Of a stretch of 64,000 nucleotides of DNA, positions 54,901-61,798 are shown piece by piece. A program made the translations under genes and the position numbers. Under the pieces are notes generated by a model. The model saw only the letters and a program-made list of their open reading frames with translations, did not search any database and had not been told where the DNA came from. The stretch lies in the NCBI GenBank assembly GCA_005790545.1, contig SXUL01000118.1, positions 62,001-126,000 on the forward strand, given 5' to 3'. Numbering within the stretch: position 1 is the first letter of the stretch; each line of letters starts with the position of its first letter. The stretch is from Planctomycetia bacterium. GTDB lineage: Bacteria; Planctomycetota; GCA-002687715.

Positions 54901-57068
54901 GCTGGTGTTGACGGGACGGCGAGTGCTGCGAGCAGGCTGCCGTCGCTGCCCGTGAGTTGCAGCACACCACGGGGCGTGTGTGGCAGCACGCGCAGCGCCT
55001 CCTCCGAGAGAGGCGCTCCCGGCGCGAAGCGTGCGCTGACTCCATCGGTGCCGTGCAGAATCGCGGACACCCCCGCGGGCAGGCGCGCAGCGACGCGCCC
55101 TTCGAGGAAGCTGAGTTCCGGTTCATGTCCGCGGTCGGGAGCGAGCTCGTGGAGGAGTGCCAGCAAGGTGCGGCCTGTGCCTCCCGAGCGCGCCGCACTC
55201 GCATTCCACGGGCTGGTGAGAGTTCCTGCAAAGGCCGCGACCTTGCCGGAGCCATGACGCCAGCGAGCCAACAGCGCTTCGCCACCACGGCTGCGTGCAT
55301 CCACCACCGCACCCGGGCGCGCCACCGACTCGACGAAACCGTCCAGCGGGCCGAAACCGTCGGTCCATGCCGCGTGGCGTGCACCAAGGATTTCCGTGCG
55401 CTCTTCGCGCCACGGCGAGAGAGCTGCGCTTTCAGGTTGCTTCACGCGCACCTCCGGCAGCTCGAAGCGGTCGGGTGCGTGATAGAAACGGCCCTTGCCC
55501 CACTGGGAAAGCGAAAAGAGGAAGTTGTTCAGCCCGGCGCCGGATCCCACCATCACCGTCGACGTGGTGATGCCCTTGTCGGCCATGCGGCGCAGCAAGG
55601 ACTCGAAGTCACCGCTTTCGACGCCACCGTCCGTGATGACCAGCACATGGCGCGTGCGTGTGCGCGCATTCAGGAGCGCGTGATAGGCCTCCTCGATGGC
55701 GGGCAAGATGATGGTTCCGCCGCCTGCCGTGAGCCGGTTGAGTGCGCGCTGCAGATCCACGGCATTGGCTGCGGACTGGATGGGAGCGGCCCAACGCCGC
55801 GCACCGTGGAACTCCACGATGCCGGCTTTGTCGTGGGGCTTCAGGCGCGCGAGTGCGAGACGCGCGACTTCCTTTGCCAGCTCGATGCGCGTGCCCTGCA
55901 TGGAACCGGAGGTGTCGAGAATGAGCACAAGCGTGGCGCTGGGGTCGCGCCGCTCCTCTTTCTCATCCGCACCCAAGGGCAGCAGCGGGTCGAGAGCAGT
56001 CTGCTGCCAGCCTCCCGGGCCGAAGCTTCGTCGCCCACCACTGGCCAAGAGGCCGGTGCCGCTCGCCACGGCACGCTGCAGACGTTCGAGAAAGGCGGGG
56101 TCGAGGGCCTCGGCCGGCACATCCTCGATGAGCACCACCTCGGCCTCCTCCAGTGCTTCCACGAAGCGCACGTCTGCTCCGAGGGTGCGCTGCAGCGCCG
56201 CGCGACGCGCAGGAACTTCAGGGTCTGTGCTGAGGTGCACCCTGATGGGCGGTGTGACAGCCAGCGCCAACGCTGCACGGGCCAGCAGCGCACCATCCGC
56301 AGCCAGCGCGCGCACCTCGAGTTCCGCGAGCCCCTCACGTGAGATGGCATCCTCGATGGCGATGTCCCGCGCCGCTGCGACACGCTGCGCGGCCGAGTTG
56401 CCGGCGCCATGGAGTTCCACGCTGGAGACGAGGCCGCGCGGATCGTCGAGCGTTGCGCACACTCTGAATGTCTCGCCGCAGCGCACGCGCGAAGGGGCCT
56501 GCACATTGCGCAGGAGTGGAGCGGGTGCTGCGGCACCCACCAGCCTCGTTGCCATGGCCACACCCCGCACGGCCGCAGCCAGCGCGGCCTGACGCTCGGG
56601 CAACTGCAACGAACGCCCATCCGAGATGAGCACGATTTCGCCCGTCGCTCCCGGAGGAATGAGATCCGCTGCAAGAGACAGAGCCTCGGCGTGCGCCGTG
56701 GCAGGCAGCGTCGTGCACTCCGGCAGGTGCAAGGAACCGGCAGCGAGCGGCAGTTCCCGCGCGCTCTCGGCAAAGACGACGACTGCAAGCTCTCTGGCTC
56801 CTTCGCGCGAGGCTTCCTCGGCAGCGATCAAGCGCAGGGCATCATCCACCGCAGCCACGGTGATGCCGCGATCCACCACGAGGACGCGCTTTCCGACCCC
56901 GCCGCGGAATTGCCATTGCGGCCCGGCCAGAGCGAGGACCAGCGCCACGAACGCCAGACGCCGGAGCCAGCGCGCAAGCACGGCCTCCCCCGCGCGACGA
57001 CGGCGCCATGCCTCGAAGAGTGCCAGAGGCACGCAGAGGAGCAGCCAGAGCGGCGCATCCAAACTCAT
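48897..57068 (-). CDS. Giant BatA/VWA protein fused to very long TPR domain
   Basis: A 2723-residue membrane protein. Two N-terminal helices (about 7-20 and 37-50) lead into a degenerate VWA-like segment (60-180) and a beta region. Next are a glutamine-amidotransferase-like segment (GTGLLASGGRRSFGPGG near 337-353) and a VWA domain at about 378-545 with intact MIDAS residues in DTSGS (Asp385, Ser387, Ser389). Membrane helices near 765-800 follow. About 1900 residues of TPR/HEAT-like helical repeats make up the rest. The start at 57068 is fixed by the ATGA overlap with the upstream stop. VWA proteins beside MoxR and DUF58 are thought to act together as metal-insertion or envelope-stress chaperones. 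The length is far beyond usual BatA/BatB proteins (roughly 300-350 residues). Confidence 0.88.
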   Translation of the reverse strand: MSLDAPLWLLLCVPLALFEAWRRRRAGEAVLARWLRRLAFVALVLALAGPQWQFRGGVGKRVLVVDRGITVAAVDDALRLIAAEEASREGARELAVVVFAESARELPLAAGSLHLPECTTLPATAHAEALSLAADLIPPGATGEIVLISDGRSLQLPERQAALAAAVRGVAMATRLVGAAAPAPLLRNVQAPSRVRCGETFRVCATLDDPRGLVSSVELHGAGNSAAQRVAAARDIAIEDAISREGLAELEVRALAADGALLARAALALAVTPPIRVHLSTDPEVPARRAALQRTLGADVRFVEALEEAEVVLIEDVPAEALDPAFLERLQRAVASGTGLLASGGRRSFGPGGWQQTALDPLLPLGADEKEERRDPSATLVLILDTSGSMQGTRIELAKEVARLALARLKPHDKAGIVEFHGARRWAAPIQSAANAVDLQRALNRLTAGGGTIILPAIEEAYHALLNARTRTRHVLVITDGGVESGDFESLLRRMADKGITTSTVMVGSGAGLNNFLFSLSQWGKGRFYHAPDRFELPEVRVKQPESAALSPWREERTEILGARHAAWTDGFGPLDGFVESVARPGAVVDARSRGGEALLARWRHGSGKVAAFAGTLTSPWNASAARSGGTGRTLLALLHELAPDRGHEPELSFLEGRVAARLPAGVSAILHGTDGVSARFAPGAPLSEEALRVLPHTPRGVLQLTGSDGSLLAALAVPSTPAWSSSTPDAAALQELEQLSNAHLVQSLGHHVPLRFPLLVIALLAFVAQVAARRLLPLVVLLLYLQPVVAQDQELPAPMRAAVERAILKQDLPAPDLVALIQSELGDCSKVLDLAEQLATGRGDAAQRVVAHLALNAGLPARALKALAALARPLAEDWLLAARCEEHGGADAAARKMLEDLLAVPHERALDVTVRLRLTALAPRADGPTEMLRILAPLRDAEEPGLRLAVAVQAALLGDASLLLACAREPGASFDILMLAAAMGLEGGAPPAEIEGVLESARVAAPREVDRRIVDERIMALHRRAGTLPVLATRWLGAPDKAARTSSLVALLRELSRPAEALELLRAGGEDVADERVQREVIALALECGRFEEVERAYQERMAAEPGRLTWVQGLALLQLFSGRREAAVQVLEGTLSGTPPGPKLLQVAQLAADLGLQDVAAHALERALAADAKSVLRAHLFAAELALRSGDETVARAELTRAEAAAGEEPEALVQVAQALERSAMPLPAIKILERVVEKTGAEDARLQLAWLLEQRQKFPEAFAHWREIWRVSTTPARRRHAEERLLELGARAGLLADLAVDTEKDLAAGKGSPEAVQLLARIYQRAGDQAAAVEVLRDHGARFGKPEAEILESLARVYESCDDYPRHEEALRQLMQLRPEDAVALRQQLVLSALERGRGKAAERLLAELMAEHASDPAVDEFSAGVLGMVQRVGASADAWGKVLARNPDRIEAWLLRGNMLQAAGEGERALHLYMLLLEEAPKDDLFTVAADGILNLKAPRRVLECALRRVYARIAARPASAFLWQLAADFEEELGRPERQRLMLTALAAVSGERRGACTRELFELARERGERMRVLEEGRALLALGEEFPPDVFLALGEAMLAAGDTRGAERVFLRARGPGEWLEGQKAVAELLARHGREADAERILRQALLARPDDAALLLDVSGLAEMHGAFEAAAADALRALRLLCARSPGEDVKGGDGRKPARPQRGFTFLQRNQQEDLHTRLSAPALRALLVNGSAAAAAALVTDLRAEITRLMNLPVRGGLLKDHPRLERLWQAVIETEPVLGNPAALAGLARDVQALFPQDDSPRSLAAKALAERGCIEWAADTIGAAPERLRTAVPEAWRARTMADDAALSRLARDDAPLAADFALRLWLAGKVDAARALVAQLDPVSCRIASGQRAPFLVLVLELGDGPTILRWWRAAFEDALQSADAHTGAVSARDILRASALLVPAVEVALKDELARRTAGGNTLVLECLARLEDPARAATDLPGDLFQALATSMAKSTSLERWHRILSAGDRARLLEQKLLAATGTMRWQILNLVGKDVPESDALTTALLAAWRAARPRSASSSHVPQEYEALTVLKAGFAPATELALVEVLRGEAGEVACITLAHGIALLHAGNEGVGAQVLATGLAGLLAAREPSFQAGQFLEFIATDTHPVLSRQLDEALKTLKPEQGPLAARLHVARVRARGDSAGAIALARSSAGRWPGSVIADEFQRVLEQRGEWLELAEFETAEAERSTTGRDWQLSNAANRWMLLGRLDKARSLLEHTEEQDSALAPRIALAVLASDEAEAQRAWRRSSVAKVRYRNRGNVVPFWYPEQFPGRAPGSRSVFTASSPALLESLLASDAGMQELRRLVRASLPDIDAAVLEKLCQRAGSALLPSLTSGRMASENARQLVALLAEGPLGSSSELGQAALAWAEVVPTLGDGLNNADLVPVLARTGRAEEALRLERFHASVDILESDFSSTVLCASDAQSVPGASARRAAWAQTLAKRTLGNEDLAQILQWPMSPEERQAVLAALRAGPAAPGVPWDVARRLAQLGEAEALQSLLARHADWHKPEREGSTQFLRLVQSLATPLASEVLGVLFTAASSATGFAAPYEVARLQHASGCDEALRAGLDILLARCDGVSADEHALIELSRAAGAEAPARILERRLLREGRLFPPLIPAVLDAAAELPAAERSALMQSAARFGDLAVLRRYAQLFLRN

Positions 57069-58450
57069 GGCGTCCTCCCGCGAGCGTGCCACCACGCGTC
57101 GATGCCGAGCAAGAGCAGCGCCGCCAGTGCCAACCAACGCCAGGGCATTTCCAGCGCGGAATGCGGCGCCAGCGGAACGAAAGCAGCGGTGCTCGGGGCC
57201 TCAGGCCAGTGCACGGCAAGTGCCGGAGCCTGACCCGCCACAGCAGCATGTTCCCCAGCACGCGCGGGCGTGATGAGCACACGTGGCGCTCCCGTGGTCG
57301 AGCGCGCGAGCATGCCTTGCGGCCCACTGAGCGCAGCCTCCGTGCCGCCCGCGCGCACGAGCTGCGTCTGGCCCGCTTCCACAGCCACGCTGGCCGCGCC
57401 TCCGCCACCCGCGCCGAGGAGCCAGTGCAGACACCAAGCTTGGAAGGCCGCGTCTTCTGCCAAGGCGCTGCCCGCGCTGAAGAGCCCGGGCGCGACCTCG
57501 ATTTCCGCTGCGCTCTGTCCCTGCCGCCACTGCACCAACGGAACGCCGCCGATATCAAGCAGCACCTGCCATGTCGGATCCGTGGCGAGGCCATTCCTGC
57601 AACTCGCATCCGGCGCCGGGAGATACAGCGGGAGCTCCGGACCACAACCGGAGAGCAAATGCGGACGAAGTTCGCCTGCTGGAAGCGGCGCACTGGCCGC
57701 GCCCTCACGGAGTTGCACAAGTGCTCCCGGGCCCTGGCAGTGCGGAAGCTCCGCGAATGCCTGCGCGGTGCGCGGAAGCGTGGCCTCCACCTGCAATTGG
57801 ATGGCTCGCGGAGCCGCCGCTGCCGGCTCGGCGGGGAATCGGCCTGCTGACGGTGCGCATTCGAAGTCGAGCCCCGGCGGCAGTGGTTCTGCCGGAGCGC
57901 GCGCACTCAGAAGAACCACGCGGCCAGATCCTTGGCCGCGCACCAGGGCGAAGGCACGCTGGATCAATGCCTCCAGATCGTCGAGCCCGTCGCCTGCAAC
58001 CAGTTGCTCAAGCGCGCGCCGGCGTGGTTCCATGGCGGAGCGCGCCGGAAAACACACGACAGCACCGCCCTGCGCGAGAATGAGGTTCACTTCCGGGTCG
58101 GAAGCGCCCAACGCAGCTCCGCGTTCGCGCATCCACTCCTCACTGCCGCGTGCGAGCACTCCGGCATCCAGCACGAGGCAACGCGCCGCGGCATCAAGAG
58201 GTCGTGGTTCCGCGAGTGCGACGAGCAGACACGACGCCGCGAGGATCAGCAGCAGAAGCGTCCAGAGATGTCGCGGCGGACCACCGAGACGCCGTGCACG
58301 CTCGGAGGCCACAGCGCTGCGCCAGAAAAGCAGCGTGGCAACCGGTTGTCTCTTTCTCCGCACGCGCAGAAAGTGCAACGCGCCAAGCACCGCCGCCGCG
58401 AGGCCGAGCAGGGTGAGCAGCGTGCCGGTGCCGAGAGCGACGAAGTTCAC
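57065..58450 (-). CDS. BatA-type (aerotolerance regulator N-terminal) membrane protein
   Basis: A 461-residue protein. It begins with a BatA N-terminal-like membrane segment (TLLTLLGLAAAVLGALHFLRVRRKRQPVATLLFW region, about 9-42), then a second helix (LLLLILAASCLLVALAEP). A soluble VWA-like region without the DxSxS residues follows, and a final helix lies near the C-terminus (LALAALLLLGIDAWW). The GTG start at 58450 overlaps the DUF58 stop (GTGA), and its stop overlaps the next start (ATGA). This supports tight stoichiometric co-expression. The MIDAS site is absent, so any VWA role would be structural. Confidence 0.75.
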   Translation of the reverse strand: MNFVALGTGTLLTLLGLAAAVLGALHFLRVRRKRQPVATLLFWRSAVASERARRLGGPPRHLWTLLLLILAASCLLVALAEPRPLDAAARCLVLDAGVLARGSEEWMRERGAALGASDPEVNLILAQGGAVVCFPARSAMEPRRRALEQLVAGDGLDDLEALIQRAFALVRGQGSGRVVLLSARAPAEPLPPGLDFECAPSAGRFPAEPAAAAPRAIQLQVEATLPRTAQAFAELPHCQGPGALVQLREGAASAPLPAGELRPHLLSGCGPELPLYLPAPDASCRNGLATDPTWQVLLDIGGVPLVQWRQGQSAAEIEVAPGLFSAGSALAEDAAFQAWCLHWLLGAGGGGAASVAVEAGQTQLVRAGGTEAALSGPQGMLARSTTGAPRVLITPARAGEHAAVAGQAPALAVHWPEAPSTAAFVPLAPHSALEMPWRWLALAALLLLGIDAWWHARGRTP

Positions 58451-59331
58451 AACTGCAAGCTCCCCTCGGGAAAGAGTGGTTCGAGCTGCGCGAGCACAGG
58501 CCGCGTCGCGTCGAGCTCTGCACCAGTGCGCCAAGGCGCGGTCGCCAGAGCAGTGAAGTCACGTTCGAATTGCGCGAATGCCTCGCGATAGCGCGCGCGC
58601 AGCGCCGCGTCGACATCAGCCTCGAGTGCAGCCGCGGACTCGCAATCCTCGAGGCGCAACTCGCCGCTGAACTCTCCGCCTGTGCGATCCACCGGGTCGA
58701 ACACACGCACCAGCACGCAACGCTCGCGGGACACCGACAAGGCCTCCGAGAGTGGCTGCAACCCGGCGGGATCGAAGAAGTCGGAGAGGATGAAACTCAG
58801 CCCGGCCTTGCGCCGTTCGGGTTCCGAGGCCCGGAACAGCGCGGCGAGATCCGTCGCGCCGGAGGGCGTGACGGACTCGAGAGCCTCGGCGAGTTCAAAG
58901 AGCCCGCCGCGCCCGCGCACCTTGCGCACCACGTGCCCATCCGCGCCGGTCCACCACACCTGCACGGGGTCGTGGTGCGCGAGACCCAGCGCCGCGAAAG
59001 CGAGCGCGGCGATGCGTGCCGCTTGCGAGCGCGCTCCGCCGTCCGCGAAGAGTGAAGCGCTCAAGTCGAGGTGCACCCGGAGCGGAAGCGTGCGCAACTG
59101 GTCCGCAAGGCGGAGATACAGCCGTCCCGTGCGGGCCCACACATTCCAGTCCACCCGGGCCGGATCGTCGCCTTCGGCGTAGGCGCGGAAGTCACGAAAC
59201 TCCAGCCCGCTGCCCGCAGCGTGCGTTCTGTGCTCACCATGCCCCGGCCCCGTGCGCAAATGGCGCACACGGAGTGCAAAGGCCTCAATGGCCGCGAGGG
59301 TCTCGTCGTCGAACAGGCGCCGGGTTGGCAT
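58447..59331 (-). CDS. DUF58 domain protein of MoxR-associated cluster
   Basis: A 294-residue DUF58 protein. The hallmark is FRDFRAYAEGDDPARVDWN near residue 45-63, followed by ARTGRLYLR, and then a VWA-like fold with DLSASL in place of the full MIDAS. DUF58 proteins are consistent partners of MoxR ATPases; the biochemical role is not settled. It begins 2 nt after the moxR stop, and its own stop overlaps the next start. Confidence 0.9.
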   Translation of the reverse strand: MPTRRLFDDETLAAIEAFALRVRHLRTGPGHGEHRTHAAGSGLEFRDFRAYAEGDDPARVDWNVWARTGRLYLRLADQLRTLPLRVHLDLSASLFADGGARSQAARIAALAFAALGLAHHDPVQVWWTGADGHVVRKVRGRGGLFELAEALESVTPSGATDLAALFRASEPERRKAGLSFILSDFFDPAGLQPLSEALSVSRERCVLVRVFDPVDRTGGEFSGELRLEDCESAAALEADVDAALRARYREAFAQFERDFTALATAPWRTGAELDATRPVLAQLEPLFPEGSLQL

Positions 59332-59333
59332 GG

Positions 59334-60344
59334 TCAGTCCGCGCGCACGGCCTCCAGCACTTCAGTCACGATGCGATCACCGGTCTGGTGCTCGGCATGG
59401 CCGCGGAAGTTGAGCATGACGCGATGGCGCAGCGCATCCGCAGCTGTCGCGCGGACATCCGCCGTGGACAGCGCGGCGCGTCCATCGAGCAACGCGCGCA
59501 CCTTGCCTCCAAGAATGAGCGCCTGCGCCCCGCGCGGGCTTGAGCCGAGGGCCACGCAGCGATTCACGACCTCCGGAGCCAGACTTGAGCCCGGCTGCGT
59601 GGCCATGACGAGATGGATAGCCATCTTGCGCGCGGATTCAGGAACTGCGACGCGACGCACGGTCGCCTGCAGCGCGCGCACTTGCGCGGCATCCGCCACG
59701 TGCTCCACGGCCACCTCTTCTGAACCCGTCGTGCGCGAGAGGATGAGGTGATAGTCCTCCTCGCGCGGATAGGGCACGAGCAGCTTGAATAGGCAGCGGT
59801 CGAGTTGCGCCTCCGGCAGTGGATAGGTGCCCTCCTGCTCCACGGGATTCTGCGTGGCCAGCACCATGAAGGGCTGGGGCTACGCCCGGGTCTCGCGTCC
59901 GACGGGGACGGTGTGCTCCTGCATCGCTTCGAGGAGCGCGGACTGCGTACGCGGCGTGGCGCGATTGATCTCGTCCGCGAGGACGCAATGCGCATGCAGC
60001 GGCCCCGGCTCGAAGCGCAGCACGTGGCCTCCGCCTTCCGTCGCATGCAAGACCTGCGTGCCGGTGATGTCCGCCGGCATGAGGTCCGGCGTGAACTGGA
60101 TGCGCGAGAAGCCGAGGTCGAGTGCGGATGCGAGCGTGCGCACCAGCAAGGTCTTTGCAAGGCCGGGCGCGCCTTCGAGCAACACGTGACCGCCGCACGC
60201 AAGCGCCGTGATGGTGCCGCGCACGAGCGCATCCTGCCCCACCACGCGCTTGTGGACGGCCGCTTCGAGAGCGGCGAATGTCCTGCGGAACTCCTCGATC
60301 TCCGTGCGCGCCGCCTCTGCGGCGTGTTCCAGACCTGCATCCAT
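59334..60344 (-). pseudogene. MoxR-family AAA+ ATPase interrupted by an in-frame amber codon
   Basis: A MoxR ATPase frame of 337 codons. Visible are Walker A GAPGLAKT (58-65), Walker [10 protein letters not shown] (121-129), the sensor region [20 protein letters not shown], and a C-terminal lid domain. Codon 155 (59882-59880) is TAG, exactly where the family has a conserved position in the stretch ETRxLPQPFxVLATQNP. The two halves are in the same frame with no indel, so a single TTG-to-TAG change explains it. The start is fixed by a one-base overlap with the stop of the upstream gene. Options are a true nonsense mutation, a sequencing error, or read-through. MoxR proteins work as chaperones with VWA proteins, and the rest of the operon looks intact. 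Confidence 0.85.
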
Positions 60345-61798
60345 CACCCACCAACCTTCCTGCGCGCCTGTTGCAGCGCTTCCAGCATCGCACTCCACGC
60401 ACGCGGGATGCGCGCACGTTGAACCATGGGCGCAAGCCCTTCACGAGGCGCTGGCTCCGTGACGGGGAGCGCCGCACTCGCGCGCCGAGATGGCGTCACC
60501 CGCTCGTGCGTGATGCGCGTGGTCCCCGGGTTGAGCAAGCCACGCACGAAATCCGGCACCGGCACCCCGAGCACCATCGAGCCGGTGCCGCGCGCCTTCT
60601 TCGGCAACGAAGGGCCACCGCGACCATCGCCGCCCGCACCGGGCCCGCTGATGCTCAGGTCCCGCGAAACCGTCTGGCGCCGGTCCTTCAGCCCCGGTTG
60701 GGTTCCTGCGCGCGCCTCTTCCTCGTCCGGGTCCTCTTCGATGCGCTCGCCGGTCTCGTTCGGACTCAGCGCCTCGTCACTGCCGGGATCACGTTGCTGC
60801 CACGCGCTCTTCACCGCAGCGATGCTGCCGCCGCCGCTGCCGCTGGCACCGCGTGTGGCGCCGGAGCGTTCATCCTCCGACTCGCGGGCACGCTGGGCGC
60901 GCGTGGGCGCCGCCGCCTTGGGTGGCTTGGCTGCGCGCGTCGCCGGGTCACGCGCATCGGGCGGCGCGCCGCCCGGAGTTGCATCTCCCTTCGAAGCTCC
61001 GCTCGCTCCAGCGCGCTCGGTGGCCGCACTGCGACCGCGTCCCGCTTCTGCGGCCGCGGGACGAACCGATGGCGCAGGAGACGCATCCGCAGAACCCTGC
61101 GTGCCCGTGCGCTCACCCGTCGCGGAAAGGCCGCGTTCGGTCTCTGTGTTGGGCGCAGGGGGCGTCTCGGGCTTCAATACCCTGGTTGCAGCGCCGCGTT
61201 CGGGAGTCGCCCGACCCTCCGCCGTGAGGCCAGCCACGTTCATGTCGCTCTGCCGCGGCGCGCGGGGCGGCATCAGCCCCGCCGCAACCAGACAACAGAG
61301 CGCGACCAGCAGGAACGTGCGCGTGCGTGCCGGGCAAGTTCCGGGCGCGACAGCGATGGTGAATGGTTGCCGCAAGGCTTCGACGCCATGCAGGACCGCG
61401 AGCGCGGCAAAGCCGTCAGCCGCTCCCCCGAGCGAGAGTTCGAGGGCCGGAAGCACGCGGCCCCGCGCCGCCGGCAGGTTGTCCACACGCGCAGCCACGC
61501 GCGCAAGCGCCTGGTCTCGACGCAGGTCCAGCAGGGCCGCCACCAAGGTTGTCACGGCTGCCACTCCGAGGGACGCGCCGAGCAGCCACGTCCAATGAAA
61601 GCGCGCCTCTTCCGCGGCCACGAGGTGTCGTCCGAGGGCGAGCAGCGCGAGAACAACGCTGGTCATGGCGGCCGCCGCGGCCGCGGCACCGAAGGCGCGC
61701 CGCAACGCCCGAGGACGGCGCTGGACACGCTCACGGCGCGCTGCCCCCTGCAACTCTCTCTCGATCACTGCGCGTTCGGCCGCGAAAGCTGCACTCAT
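60344..61798 (-). CDS. Membrane protein with long disordered Ala/Pro/Gly/Arg region, Bat-like operon
   Basis: A 484-residue protein. Three hydrophobic segments (about 42-58, 68-90, 158-175) form an N-terminal membrane part. From about 180 to 400 the sequence is low-complexity and rich in Ala, Pro, Gly, Thr, Arg and Glu with no clear domain. It ends in a short helical tail ([18 protein letters not shown]). I recognise no family with confidence; the position and topology recall accessory membrane proteins of MoxR clusters. The ATG at 61798 overlaps the stop of the upstream gene (ATGA), and its stop overlaps the moxR start by one base. Confidence 0.7.
   Translation of the reverse strand: MSAAFAAERAVIERELQGAARRERVQRRPRALRRAFGAAAAAAAMTSVVLALLALGRHLVAAEEARFHWTWLLGASLGVAAVTTLVAALLDLRRDQALARVAARVDNLPAARGRVLPALELSLGGAADGFAALAVLHGVEALRQPFTIAVAPGTCPARTRTFLLVALCCLVAAGLMPPRAPRQSDMNVAGLTAEGRATPERGAATRVLKPETPPAPNTETERGLSATGERTGTQGSADASPAPSVRPAAAEAGRGRSAATERAGASGASKGDATPGGAPPDARDPATRAAKPPKAAAPTRAQRARESEDERSGATRGASGSGGGSIAAVKSAWQQRDPGSDEALSPNETGERIEEDPDEEEARAGTQPGLKDRRQTVSRDLSISGPGAGGDGRGGPSLPKKARGTGSMVLGVPVPDFVRGLLNPGTTRITHERVTPSRRASAALPVTEPAPREGLAPMVQRARIPRAWSAMLEALQQARRKVGG

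Noticed and set aside
59880..59882. Pyrrolysine or other recoding at the moxR TAG
   Set aside because: Nothing in the window encodes a pyrrolysine system, and the family has an ordinary residue here; mutation or sequence error is simpler.
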